Of a stretch of DNA of 64,000 nucleotides, positions 10,210 through 22,453 are shown piece by piece. Under the pieces are notes generated by a model. That model saw nothing but the letters and a program-made list of their open reading frames with translations, was not told the origin of the DNA and searched no databases. Positions within the stretch are counted from its first letter, which is position 1, and every line of letters begins with the position of its first letter. This DNA is from Dechloromonas sp. H13 (lineage in GTDB: Bacteria > Pseudomonadota > Gammaproteobacteria > Burkholderiales > Rhodocyclaceae). The position numbers were made by a program, and so were the translations under genes. The stretch is from positions 1 to 64,000 of the forward strand of contig NZ_SSXX01000003.1 of NCBI RefSeq assembly GCF_009469615.1, in the 5' to 3' direction.

Positions 10210-11637
10210 ATGCGCTATATCTCGACCCGCGGTCACGCCGCGCCCCAGGCTTTCTGCGACATCCTCCTCGGCGGCCTGGCCCCGGATGGCGGGCTCTACC
10301 TGCCGGAAAGCTACCCGCAGGTCACGCGGGCGGAGCTGGATGCCTGGCGCAAGCTCTCCTACGCCGACCTTGCCTACGAAATCCTCTCCCGCTTCATCAC
10401 CGACACTCCGGCTGCCGACCTCAGGGCGCTGGTCACCAGGACCTACACCGCCGAAGTCTATTGCCACACCCGCAACGGCGGCGATGCGCGGCAGATCACG
10501 CCGCTGACCCGACTGGAGGACGGCCTGTACACGCAGGAGCTGTCGAACGGCCCGACGCTGGCCTTCAAGGACATGGCGATGCAGCTCCTCGGCAACCTGT
10601 TCGAATACGTGCTGGACCAGCGCGGCGAGGCGATCAACATCCTCGGCGCCACCTCCGGCGACACCGGCTCGGCCGCCGAGTACGCGATGCGCGGCAAGCA
10701 CAACGTCAAGGTCTTCATGCTCTCGCCGGACGGCAAAATGAGCGCCTTCCAGCGCGCCCAGATGTATTCGCTGCAGGACGCCAACATCTTCAACATCGCG
10801 GTGCGCGGAATGTTCGACGACGCCCAGGACATCGTCAAGGCCGTCTCGAACGACGCCGAATTCAAGGCCCGGTACAAGATCGGCGCCGTCAATTCGATCA
10901 ACTGGGCGCGCGTCGCGGCGCAGATCGTCTATTACTTCCAGGGCTATTTCCTCGCCACGAAATCGAACGACGAGCAGGTCGCCTTCTGCGTGCCGTCGGG
11001 CAACTTCGGCAACATCTGCGCCGGCCACATTGCGCGCCAGATGGGCCTGCCGATTGCAAAGCTGGTGCTGGCCACCAACGAGAACGACGTGCTCGACGAG
11101 TTCTTCCGCACCGGCGTCTATCGCCCGCGCACCTCGGCCGAAACCAGCGTCACCTCCAGCCCGTCGATGGACATCTCCAAGGCCTCGAACTTCGAGCGCT
11201 TCGTCTTCGACCTCGTCGGCCGCGATCCGGCCATCGTCGCCGAACTGTGGGCCAAGGTCGACAAGGGGCAGGCCTTCGACCTGTCGGCTACGGTCCACTG
11301 GAAAAAAATGCCGGATTTCGGCTTCGTTTCCGGCAAGAGCACGCACAACGACCGCATCAGGACCATCCGTTTCGCGCAGGGCCGCTACAACGTCATGCTC
11401 GACACGCACACGGCGGACGGCCTCAAGGTCGCGCTGGAAAACCGCCAGCCCGGCGTGCCGATGATCGTCCTCGAAACCGCCCAGCCGGCCAAGTTCGAGG
11501 AAACCATCCGCGAGGCACTGGGCACCGAACCGGTGCGTCCGGCCGATCTGGCGGGCATCGAGGCACTACCGCAGCGCGTCGTGGTCATGGATCCGGACGT
11601 CGCCGCGATCAAGCAGTTCATCGTCGACCGCGTCTGA
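10210..11637 (+). CDS. thrC: Threonine synthase
   Basis: This 475-residue PLP enzyme starts MRYISTRGHAAPQAF and has LSNGPTLAFKDMAMQLLG, where the lysine in FKD binds PLP. It also has GATSGDTGSAAEYAMRG and the phosphate-binding CVPSGNFGNICAGH. It converts O-phosphohomoserine to threonine. The length fits the longer proteobacterial ThrC type. The frame is open further upstream, but ATG 10210 gives the conserved N-terminus. A GGTAAAAT box sits at 10173-10180, 30 bases before the start. No hom or thrB gene is next to it. Confidence 0.97.
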   Translation: MRYISTRGHAAPQAFCDILLGGLAPDGGLYLPESYPQVTRAELDAWRKLSYADLAYEILSRFITDTPAADLRALVTRTYTAEVYCHTRNGGDARQITPLTRLEDGLYTQELSNGPTLAFKDMAMQLLGNLFEYVLDQRGEAINILGATSGDTGSAAEYAMRGKHNVKVFMLSPDGKMSAFQRAQMYSLQDANIFNIAVRGMFDDAQDIVKAVSNDAEFKARYKIGAVNSINWARVAAQIVYYFQGYFLATKSNDEQVAFCVPSGNFGNICAGHIARQMGLPIAKLVLATNENDVLDEFFRTGVYRPRTSAETSVTSSPSMDISKASNFERFVFDLVGRDPAIVAELWAKVDKGQAFDLSATVHWKKMPDFGFVSGKSTHNDRIRTIRFAQGRYNVMLDTHTADGLKVALENRQPGVPMIVLETAQPAKFEETIREALGTEPVRPADLAGIEALPQRVVVMDPDVAAIKQFIVDRV

Positions 11638-11658
11638 AGCACCGCCGCTCGGCCGGGG

Positions 11659-11678
11659 AGGGCGGCGGCGGCCGCCCT
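11659..11678. terminator. GC-rich hairpin between convergent thrC and GAF gene
   Basis: A perfect 8-bp stem (AGGGCGGC with GCCGCCCT, loop GGCG) lies in the 49-base gap between the two convergent stops. There is no T-run on either side, so it may only assist transcription end or be incidental. Confidence 0.35.
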
Positions 11679-11686
11679 GCGTCGTT

Positions 11687-12628
11687 TCAGAAGTACCAGG
11701 CCACCGCCGCCCTGAAGCGGCCGTCCTGGATAACCGGCAGCACGACCATCGCGCCCAGCCCGGCGGCCGTGGCGGCGCGTGCGGCGGCGCCGGGCTCGAA
11801 CAGCAGGTTGCTGCGCACGGCCGGCACGCCCTTTTGCCAGGCTTCGCCGAGGGCGCCTTCCCACGGTGCGATGCGGGCGTCGCCATGGCATTCGGCGAGA
11901 TGCGGCTGCTGGTCGCAATCGCCGGCGCCGAAGCGCAGCGCCTTGCCCTCGTCATCCGGGACCCAGATTTCGAAGCGGCGGGCGATCGGCGTCCCCAGCG
12001 CCGAGAGGAAGGTCATGACCACGGTCTGTCTGGCGGCGTCGAAGGAGCAGGGAATGCCGACTCCCTTGCTGATGCCGATCCTGACGTCGCTGTCGCGGCG
12101 CAGGGTGCGCTTGGAACTGAGCAGGTCCTGCATGATGACCGGCATGCCGCTCTGCCAAACCGTGCCCGGGAGCCCGAAGCCGGGGCGGAACCTAGTGTGG
12201 CGGGCCGTCCATTCGAAGGTTTCGGCGGTGCCGTAGTAGCCGTCGTCCATGCCGATTTCCGGGGACTCGCCCGGGGTGTTGCTCCAGACCTCGATGCCGC
12301 CGACGTTTTCCGCGTCATCGCCGATGAAGAAGACGATCACCGCCTGCAGGTAGTCGCCGGCAAAGATCGGCAGGGCGATGGCGGCGGTCAGCCCGGCCTT
12401 GATCGCCGCGTCGATGCGCAGGAAATAGGAGTTCTCGAAGCGCGGCAGGATGACCGGCCGGCGCGCCGCCCAGGCCTTGCCCGGCAGGCCCTCGTCGTAG
12501 GCGAAAAGCATGGTCTCGCTGGCCCCCTTGAAATCGCCCAGTTCGCCGTAGAGACCGTCGAAGAATTCAAGATGGGTGCGGGCCTTGTTCGGTACCCATA
12601 TTTCGGTGACCCGGATCAGTGTTTTCAT
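11687..12628 (-). CDS. Protein of three tandem GAF-like repeats
   Basis: This 313-residue soluble protein contains three GAF-like units and no output domain. Unit 1 (about 1-100) has TEIWVPN, GLPGKAW and AAIALPIFAGD. Unit 2 (about 112-215) has GIEVWSN, GLPGTVWQSGMPVI and GIGIPCSF-like sequence. Unit 3 (about 222-313) has FEIWVPDDEG, GALGEAWQKGVPAV and AMVVLPVIQDGRF. Each unit repeats an (E)xW strand, a G-L-P-G-x-x-W helix cap and a hydrophobic strand near its end. GAF domains bind small ligands or sense redox state; no ligand can be named here. ATG 12628 is chosen because repeat 1 begins there. It is a monocistronic gene that converges on thrC. Confidence 0.7.
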   Translation of the reverse strand: MKTLIRVTEIWVPNKARTHLEFFDGLYGELGDFKGASETMLFAYDEGLPGKAWAARRPVILPRFENSYFLRIDAAIKAGLTAAIALPIFAGDYLQAVIVFFIGDDAENVGGIEVWSNTPGESPEIGMDDGYYGTAETFEWTARHTRFRPGFGLPGTVWQSGMPVIMQDLLSSKRTLRRDSDVRIGISKGVGIPCSFDAARQTVVMTFLSALGTPIARRFEIWVPDDEGKALRFGAGDCDQQPHLAECHGDARIAPWEGALGEAWQKGVPAVRSNLLFEPGAAARAATAAGLGAMVVLPVIQDGRFRAAVAWYF

Positions 12629-12787
12629 GGTTTGTCGCAATCCTGACGATGGTTGTATGAATGACTGTCTTTCCGGTGTCGCCGCTGACCCCTGGATTCC
12701 TGGCTGCTGCACAATAGCGTGGTATCTGCATGCCGCCCGGGCGCCGTTGCCCGGCGAAAACCGAAGCAATTTTCAAACCGGGGAACG

Positions 12788-13148
12788 ATGAGCACCTTCG
12801 ATCACGAAGCCTTCTGGTCCGCCCGCTATCGCGACGCGGGCGACGAATACCTGTTCTGCACCGCGCCGAACAGGTTCCTGGCCGTGCCAGATAGCGGGGA
12901 TGAAACAGGCGGTGAAGTCGGGCGGCCGGCTCCTGTTGCAGGGCTACATGCCGAAACAGCTGGAATACCGCACCGGCGGTCCGTCAGCCGTGGAAAACCT
13001 CTACACCGAGGTCATGTTGCGGAAAACTTTCGCCGACTGGGAGATCGTGCTGCTGCACGAACACGAGGAAGTGATTGAAGAAGGCAGCGCCCACGCGGGT
13101 CGGTCGGCGCTGATCGATCTGGTGGCGAGAAAACCTACAGGTAGATGA
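12788..13148 (+). pseudogene. Methyltransferase remnant with internal deletion/frameshift
   Basis: The start MSTFDHEAFWSARYRDAGDEY followed by TAPNRFLA is the N-terminus of a small SAM-dependent methyltransferase of the tellurite/thiopurine type. After about 34 codons the frame turns to nonsense. The true C-terminal part then appears in another frame from about 12900 (KSGGRLLLQGYMPKQLEYRTGGP and so on to 13148). The central part, which would carry the SAM-binding GxGxG region and most of the Rossmann fold (roughly 80-90 residues), is missing. The gene is therefore almost certainly nonfunctional, with both a deletion and a frame change. Confidence 0.8.
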
Positions 13149-13272
13149 CCGCCGGGAAAACGGCGCCGGCCAGCACCAAGACCAGCCATTCGAGGTTGTG
13201 CCGGGCGAGGAAGCCGGTGAAGTGCAGAACCAGAATGACGATGGCGATTACATAGAACAGCGCGAACAGCAT
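13135..13272 (-). CDS. Small two-helix membrane peptide
   Basis: This 45-residue peptide is almost entirely hydrophobic, with two predicted membrane spans at about residues 2-20 and 28-44 joined by a short loop (ARHNLE). A good GGGGAG ribosome site lies 6 bases before ATG 13272. Codon positions are consistent with a real gene. It overlaps the end of the methyltransferase remnant by 14 bases. I do not recognise the family and give no function. Confidence 0.6.
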   Translation of the reverse strand: MLFALFYVIAIVILVLHFTGFLARHNLEWLVLVLAGAVFPAVIYL

Positions 13273-13356
13273 GTGATACTCCCCTGGGTGATCGTTGTTT
13301 TCTACCGATGCGGAGCGATTATGACCAAAAACGCCCGCCACGCCTAGCGTCTGTCG

Positions 13357-14220
13357 CTAGTCCTGGAAGCGCATCGAGAGGTCGAGCGCCTTGACGTCCT
13401 TGGTCAGGGCGCCGACGGAGATCCGGTCGACGCCGGTTTCGGCGATGCCGCGTATGGTTTCCAGGCCGACGTTGCCGGAAGCTTCGAGCACGGCGCGGCC
13501 GGCGTTGATGGCCGCCGCCTCGCGCATCATCGCCAGCGTGAAGTTGTCGAGCAGGATCATCGTCGCGCCGGCGGCCAGCGCGACCTGCAGTTCTTCCAGC
13601 GATTCGACCTCGACCTGGATGAACTTGCAGCGGTCGCCGGCCGTTTCCGCAACCATGCGGGCCGCGGACAGCGCCTGCGCTATCCCGCCGGCGGCATGGA
13701 TGTGGTTTTCCTTGATCAGGATGGCATCCCACAGCGCCAGGCGGTGGTTGCCGCCGCCGCCGCAGCGGACCGCGTATTTCTGCGCGATGCGCAGGCCGGG
13801 CAGGGTCTTGCGCGTGTCGACCACTTGCGCCTTCGTGCCGGTGATGGCATCGGCGTAGATGCGTGCCTTGCTGGCGACGGCGGAGAGCAGTTGCAGGAAA
13901 TTCAGTGCGCTGCGTTCGGCCGAGAGCAGGGCACGGGCGTTGGCGCGGATTTCGCAAAGCACCTGGTTGGTGGCGATGAGGTCGCCGTCGGCGGCCCGCC
14001 AGACGACCTCCGCCGCCGGGTCGAGAAGCGTGACGCAGCGGTCGAACCAGGCGCGGCCGCAAAGCACCCCGGCTTCGCGCGAAATGACTGTGGCGCGGGC
14101 AGTGCGCGCGGCAGGCACGAGGCTGGCGGTGAGGTCGCCGGGACCGATGTCCTCGGCCAGGGCGGCATCGACGTTGCGGGTGATTTCGGCGGCGAGCGGG
14201 TAATCGAATTTGATGGACAT
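13357..14220 (-). CDS. nadC: Nicotinate-nucleotide pyrophosphorylase (carboxylating)
   Basis: This 287-residue quinolinate phosphoribosyltransferase shows ALAEDIGPGDLTASLVPA, ERSALNFLQLLSAVA, DTRKTLPGLRIAQKYAV and CGGGGNHRLALWDAILIKENH. The C-terminal phosphate-binding strands are VEVESLEELQVAL, MILLDNF and SGNVGLETIRGIAETGVD. It makes nicotinate mononucleotide from quinolinate and PRPP, the committed step to NAD. The length is normal. Its neighbour nnr repairs damaged NAD(P)H, so two NAD-related genes lie side by side. Confidence 0.97.
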   Translation of the reverse strand: MSIKFDYPLAAEITRNVDAALAEDIGPGDLTASLVPAARTARATVISREAGVLCGRAWFDRCVTLLDPAAEVVWRAADGDLIATNQVLCEIRANARALLSAERSALNFLQLLSAVASKARIYADAITGTKAQVVDTRKTLPGLRIAQKYAVRCGGGGNHRLALWDAILIKENHIHAAGGIAQALSAARMVAETAGDRCKFIQVEVESLEELQVALAAGATMILLDNFTLAMMREAAAINAGRAVLEASGNVGLETIRGIAETGVDRISVGALTKDVKALDLSMRFQD

Positions 14221-14287
14221 GGAAGCGGCTGGCTGGGGCTAAACGAGGAATTGTACTGTCTGGGAAATCGGCATGGGCAAAACGGGC

Positions 14288-15781
14288 TCAACCGGCCTGA
14301 GTGGCGGCGACCCATTCATTGAATGTCCGACGGGCGGCGTCGATCACTTCGCCGGCCGTCAGGCCGATCGGACCGACGCCGGCGGCAACCAGCCGGTCGG
14401 CTGCCGCGCCATGCAGGTGAACGCCGGCGCTCAGGGCGGGGATGGCCGGCCAGCCCTGGGCCAGCAGGGCGACGACGAGGCCGCTCAGCACGTCGCCCAT
14501 GCCGGCCGTGGCCATGCCGGGATTGCCGGTGGAATTGATCCACCAGCGGCCGTCGACCGCAGCGATCACGGTACCGCAACCTTTCAGCGCCACGTGGCAA
14601 CGATAGCGCTCGGCGATTTCCTGCGCGGCGGCGATGCGGTCGGCCTGTACGTCGGCGGTGCCGCATTCGAGCAGGCGCGCTGCTTCGGCCGGGTGTGGCG
14701 TCATGATCGCCGGGTTGCCGCGGCTGGCCAGCGCCACCTGCAGGTTGCCTTCGCTGGCGACCAGGTTGAGCGCATCGGCGTCGAGCAGCAGCGGCAGTTC
14801 GCCGGCGATGGCCGTTTCCAGCAATTCGATCGCCTCCAGGCTGCCCCCGAGGCCGGGGCCGCAGGCGAGGGCGGTCAGGTCGGCCTGCAGCAATGCCGCC
14901 GGGCGGCGAAGCATCAATTCGGGTTGCAGCAGGTCACAGGCCGGGGGGTGCGGGTCGAGCAGGCCGAGGTAAACGCGGCCGGCGCCCAGCTTGAGGGCGG
15001 CCCGTCCGGCGAGGAAGGCGGCGCCGACCATCGACGGCGCCCCGCCGAGAATGCCGGCGCTGCCGTAGCTGCCCTTGTGGCTGTTGAGCCGGCGCGGAGC
15101 GAGGTGGGACGCGAAGCCGGCGCGCCGAACCAGCCGGCCGTCGGCCGCCACTTCGGCTTCCGGCGCGAGGGCGAGGTCGGCGACACGGACCTCGCCGCAC
15201 CGGTCGGGGCCGTCGGCCGTCAGCAGGCCCGGCTTGGCGGCGATGAAGGTGAGGGTGTGGCTGGCGCTGATGCAGGGCGCGAAGGCCTGGCCGCTGTCGG
15301 CGTTCAATCCGGAGGGGCAGTCGAGCGCCAGCAGCGGGCAGGCGTCGCGGGCGGCCAGCCGGTTGGCCGACTCTATCCACGCCGCGTAGCGGCCGGCCGG
15401 CGGGCGGGCGAGGCCGATGCCGAACAGGCCGTCGACGATCAGCGCCCACTGGCGCCCTGTGGGGATGTCGTCGCAGGTGGTGCCGCCGGCGTCGGTAAAG
15501 CGCCGGTAGGCCGCCGCCGCATCGGGCGGCAGGTGGCCGGGCGCGCCGGCGAAGACGACGCAGGGTTCGAAGAACTGTTCGCGCAGCAAGCGGGCCGCCT
15601 CGAAGGCGTCGCCGCCGTTGTTGCCCGGACCGGCGAGGACGAGGATCGGCCGTTCGCGCTGGATGGCGAGTTCCGCCGCCCAGGCCGCGGCGGCGGCGCC
15701 GGCGCGCTGCATCAGCGGTTCGTCGCTGTGCGCCGCTTCGATCCGGCGCAGGCTTTGGCTGCGGTAGAGGGCGTCGTCCAT
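14288..15781 (-). CDS. nnr: Bifunctional NAD(P)H-hydrate epimerase / ADP-dependent dehydratase
   Basis: This 497-residue fusion has two domains. The N-terminal epimerase part (about 1-215) has ILVLAGPGNNGGDAFEAARL and LLALDCPSGLNADSG. The C-terminal ribokinase-like dehydratase part (about 225-490) has SYGSAGILGGAPSMVGAAFL, ACGPGLGG, LDADALN, TPHPAEAARLL and the ATP/ADP site GNPGMATAGMGDVLSG. Together they restore hydrated NADH and NADPH. The start coincides with the usual N-terminus. It is followed downstream on the same strand by nadC. Confidence 0.95.
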   Translation of the reverse strand: MDDALYRSQSLRRIEAAHSDEPLMQRAGAAAAAWAAELAIQRERPILVLAGPGNNGGDAFEAARLLREQFFEPCVVFAGAPGHLPPDAAAAYRRFTDAGGTTCDDIPTGRQWALIVDGLFGIGLARPPAGRYAAWIESANRLAARDACPLLALDCPSGLNADSGQAFAPCISASHTLTFIAAKPGLLTADGPDRCGEVRVADLALAPEAEVAADGRLVRRAGFASHLAPRRLNSHKGSYGSAGILGGAPSMVGAAFLAGRAALKLGAGRVYLGLLDPHPPACDLLQPELMLRRPAALLQADLTALACGPGLGGSLEAIELLETAIAGELPLLLDADALNLVASEGNLQVALASRGNPAIMTPHPAEAARLLECGTADVQADRIAAAQEIAERYRCHVALKGCGTVIAAVDGRWWINSTGNPGMATAGMGDVLSGLVVALLAQGWPAIPALSAGVHLHGAAADRLVAAGVGPIGLTAGEVIDAARRTFNEWVAATQAG

Positions 15782-15798
15782 GCGTTGATTCTAGCTGT

Positions 15799-16701
15799 TT
15801 AGCCCAGAATCTGCCGCGCCAGCCGGATGGTAGTGGCATGGATGGCGACGGTGTCGTCGATCTGCCGTGCGTAACCGCCGGCCATGGCGATGGCGACCGG
15901 AATGCCGTGCGTCCGGCAGCGGGCGAGGACGCGGCGGTCGCGTTCGGCGAGACCGGCGAAGGAGAGCGCGAGGCGGCCGAGACGGTCGTCGTGGTAAGGG
16001 TCGGCGCCGGCGAGGTAGATGACGAGGTCGGGGCGGGCGAGGTCGAAGGCGGTGGCGAGGCCGTCGTCGAGGCGGGCCAGGTAGGCGTCGTCGCCGCAGC
16101 CGTCAGGCAGCTCGATGTCGAGGTCGCTCTGTTCCTTGGCGAAGGGGAAATTGCGCGCGCCGTGGATGGAGAAGGTGAAGACACTGTCGTCGCCGGCGAG
16201 GATGCTGGCCGTGCCGTTGCCCTGATGGACGTCGCAATCGACGACCAGGATGCGCCGGGCGCGCCCTTCGGCCTGCATGGCGCGGGCGGCAACGGCGGCG
16301 TCGTTGAAGACGCAGAAGCCTTCGCCGCGGTCGCGGAAGGCATGGTGCGTGCCGCCGGCCAGGTTGGCGGCGACGCCGCCGTTACTGAGCGCCGAGCGAC
16401 AGGCACAGATGGTGGCGCCGGCCGAGCGGCGCGAGCGTTCGACCATGCCGGCGCTCCACGGAAAGCCGATGGCTTTTTGGGCCTTTTCGGACAGTCGACC
16501 GCAACTGACCTGGTGAATGTACTCGGGATCGTGGGCGCGGGCCAGTTCCTCGTCGCTGGCAGCATGCGGCAGATGGAAATCGCCGGCGGCGAAGTCGCCG
16601 CTGGAGAGCAGCGCCTCACGCAGCCGTGAATACTTTTCCATCGGGAAGCGGTGTCCGGCCGGCAACGGCAGGACGAAGACATCGGTGTAGAAGAGCTGCA
16701 T
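15799..16701 (-). CDS. Histone deacetylase-like zinc amidohydrolase
   Basis: This 300-residue protein is of the class IV/short bacterial HDAC type. The histidine pair is in GGTHHAF (H119, H120), followed by GFCVFNDAAVAA. The zinc ligands appear in VVDCDVHQGNGTA (D157, H159) and AGADPYHDDRLGRL (D234). All catalytic positions are intact. Bacterial members deacetylate acetylpolyamines, acetoin-related substrates or proteins; the substrate here is unknown. It lies 17 bases upstream of nnr and 21 bases downstream of cnoX, all on the - strand, so cotranscription is likely. Confidence 0.9.
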   Translation of the reverse strand: MQLFYTDVFVLPLPAGHRFPMEKYSRLREALLSSGDFAAGDFHLPHAASDEELARAHDPEYIHQVSCGRLSEKAQKAIGFPWSAGMVERSRRSAGATICACRSALSNGGVAANLAGGTHHAFRDRGEGFCVFNDAAVAARAMQAEGRARRILVVDCDVHQGNGTASILAGDDSVFTFSIHGARNFPFAKEQSDLDIELPDGCGDDAYLARLDDGLATAFDLARPDLVIYLAGADPYHDDRLGRLALSFAGLAERDRRVLARCRTHGIPVAIAMAGGYARQIDDTVAIHATTIRLARQILG

Positions 16702-16722
16702 GGCCGATGCCTTCGGCAGCGT

Positions 16723-17580
16723 CTAGTTCAGCGCGGCCGACATCCTGCGGCGGAACTCGCGGATCAGGTCGTCGTGCTGCTCGCTGCCGCCGAGCGCCTC
16801 GAACAGCTGCAGCATCGCCTTGCGTCCGGCGCCTTCGCCGAAGAAGCGGTCGCGGACGACGACTTCCAGTGCCGCTTCCATGGCCTCGCGGAAACGGCTC
16901 TGCGCTGCGTAGGCGCGGGAAAGCTCCAGGCGCGCGGCGTGGTCGGCCGGGTTGGCGGCGAGGCGGGCTTCGATCGCCGCCGTGTCGGCGGCGCCGTCGG
17001 CCAGCGCCAGGCGGGCGCGCAGGGCGTTGGCGCGGTCGGGTTCGGCGGTGTATTCGCCGGCCAGCAGCTGCTTCGCTTCGTCGTTGCGGCCGAGCTGCAT
17101 GAGTACGTCGATGGCATCGAGCTGGATGGCCTGGTCCTGCGGGCTGGCGTGGCTCGCCTCGACCAGCTTGGCCAGCGCTTCTTCAAGCCTGCCTTCGCCG
17201 ACCAGCGCCGCGGCTTCCTCGCGCAGGTTGCCGCCGGGGCCGGCGGGCAGGGCGATGCGTTCGAGGAATTCGCGGACCTGGCCTTCGGGCAGGGCGCCAT
17301 TGAATTCATCGACCAGCTGGCCCTGGAACAGCACCTTGACCGAGGGAATGCTGCGCACGCCGAAATGCTGGGCAAGTTCGGGAAATTCATCGGAATTGAC
17401 CTTGGCCAGCAGGAAGCGTCCCTTGAATTCCTCGGCCAGCTTTTCCAGCATCGGCTTCAGCACCTTGCAGGGCTCGCACCACGGTGCCCAGAAGTCGACG
17501 ACGACCGGCACGGTCTCGGCCGGCTGGAGCACCCTGGCTTCGAAATCTTCGATGGAAACGTCAAAAGCGAACTCGGACAT
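16723..17580 (-). CDS. cnoX: Thioredoxin-TPR chaperedoxin CnoX (YbbN)
   Basis: This 285-residue protein has an N-terminal thioredoxin domain with WAPWCEPCKVL (C35 and C38), followed by TPR-like helices (about 110-285). CnoX/YbbN binds unfolding proteins under oxidative stress and hands them to chaperones. E. coli CnoX has lost the CxxC motif. This one keeps it, so it may also be an active thiol oxidoreductase, as in the alphaproteobacterial form. ATG 17580 is used because the thioredoxin domain begins there; the frame is open to 17658. A TATAAT on the - strand at 17611-17616 probably serves it. Confidence 0.9.
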   Translation of the reverse strand: MSEFAFDVSIEDFEARVLQPAETVPVVVDFWAPWCEPCKVLKPMLEKLAEEFKGRFLLAKVNSDEFPELAQHFGVRSIPSVKVLFQGQLVDEFNGALPEGQVREFLERIALPAGPGGNLREEAAALVGEGRLEEALAKLVEASHASPQDQAIQLDAIDVLMQLGRNDEAKQLLAGEYTAEPDRANALRARLALADGAADTAAIEARLAANPADHAARLELSRAYAAQSRFREAMEAALEVVVRDRFFGEGAGRKAMLQLFEALGGSEQHDDLIREFRRRMSAALN

Positions 17581-17610
17581 GGGGAAACACCGGTGATTGG
17601 ATTGAGGCGG

Positions 17611-17616
17611 ATTATA
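17611..17616 (-). promoter_or_regulatory. Probable -10 element of the cnoX operon
   Basis: TATAAT on the - strand lies 30 bases before the cnoX ATG. The -35 region is weak, so the call rests on the perfect -10 hexamer and its distance to the gene. Confidence 0.5.
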
Positions 17617-17621
17617 GATGA

Positions 17622-20158
<2,537 letters not shown>

Positions 20159-20219
20159 CAACAAGCAGGCTACGGCCTGTAGTAATAATCTGGTTTAAGT
20201 AGTTCGTTCAATCTGTTGA

Positions 20220-21518
<1,299 letters not shown>

Positions 21519-21527
21519 TAGCGGGCC

Positions 21528-21812
21528 ATGCGCTGGCTGACGGTCGGCCTCGTCGCCCTCATCGCCCTGCTGCAATACCCGTTGTGGCTGGGCAAGGGCG
21601 GCTGGCTGAAGGTCTGGGAGTACGACCGTCAGCTCCAGCAGCAGAAGGAAGTCACGCGCAAGCTGGAAATCAGGAACGCGGGCCTCGATGCCGAAGTCCG
21701 CGACCTGAAACAGGGCTACGACGCCATCGAGGAGCGGGCCCGCTTCGAACTGGGGATGATCCGCCAGGACGAAACCTTCGTGCAGATTCCCGAAAAAGTT
21801 CCCGGAAAATAG
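21528..21812 (+). CDS. ftsB: Cell division protein FtsB
   Basis: This 94-residue single-pass inner membrane protein has a short cytoplasmic start and a membrane helix at about residues 4-22. The periplasmic coiled coil is at about 32-65 ([19 protein letters not shown] and on). The family-typical ending is [20 protein letters not shown]. It forms the FtsQ-FtsB-FtsL complex of the divisome. It starts 9 bases after eno, the standard neighbour in proteobacteria. Confidence 0.95.
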   Translation: MRWLTVGLVALIALLQYPLWLGKGGWLKVWEYDRQLQQQKEVTRKLEIRNAGLDAEVRDLKQGYDAIEERARFELGMIRQDETFVQIPEKVPGK

Positions 21813-21897
21813 GCCAAATAAAGGCGTCGACCGCAGCAGATGCCTCCGCTAGAATCGCTCACAGCAGGACCCACGCAGAGCGCTTCAGGAGAACAAC

Positions 21898-22371
21898 ATG
21901 CTGCTCAAGGTTGGAGAAAAGGCCCCCGCGTTTTCATTGCCCGATGCCGACATGGAGACTGTCGAGCTGGCGACTTACCAAGGCGCGAAACACGTCGTTC
22001 TGTTCTTTTACCCGAAGGATGGAACGCCCTGCTGCACCAAAGAAGCGACCGATTTTTCGGATCATGAAGAGGATTTTCTCGAGCAGGACTGCGTCCTGTT
22101 CGGCATCAGCCGCGACGAGTGCCTGAAACACGCGGAATTCCGCGACAAGGAGGGCATCGGCACCGAGCTGCTGTCGGATACCGAGGGTGTCGTCTGCAAG
22201 CAGTACGGGGTCTGGCAGGCCAAGGAGGTCGATGGTCACCGGAAATTCGGCATCGCCCGCTCCACCTTCGTCATCGACAAATCGGGTGTGATCCGTCATG
22301 CCCTCTACAACGTCAATTACAAGGGCCACGCACTCGAAGTGCTGCGCCTGGTCAAGGAGCTGAATTCGTAA
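21898..22371 (+). CDS. bcp: Thioredoxin-dependent peroxiredoxin (Bcp/PrxQ type)
   Basis: This 157-residue protein has a thioredoxin fold with FFYPKDGTPCCTKEATDF. The first cysteine of the CC pair is the likely peroxidatic residue. GISRDECLKHAEF, GVWQAKEVDG and ARSTFVIDKSG are also typical of PrxQ. It reduces hydroperoxides using thioredoxin. A good CAGGAG site precedes ATG 21898. It is probably monocistronic, ending just before the convergent kinase-like gene. Confidence 0.92.
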   Translation: MLLKVGEKAPAFSLPDADMETVELATYQGAKHVVLFFYPKDGTPCCTKEATDFSDHEEDFLEQDCVLFGISRDECLKHAEFRDKEGIGTELLSDTEGVVCKQYGVWQAKEVDGHRKFGIARSTFVIDKSGVIRHALYNVNYKGHALEVLRLVKELNS

Positions 22372-22453
22372 CCTGCTCCCCCAAACCTGGCGCTCCCTTC
22401 AGATGGTGGCGCCAGCGCCGGGGACTGTCGGATCGCTTCGCGACTTCTGCGTG

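Noticed and set aside
20166..20179. Small hairpin between kdsA and eno as a terminator
   Set aside because: The stem is only 5 bp and lacks a T-run, and the genes are normally cotranscribed.
22387..22415. CTGGCGC/GCGCCAG hairpin between the peroxiredoxin and kinase-like genes as a terminator
   Set aside because: The loop is 15 bases and no T-run follows on either strand.
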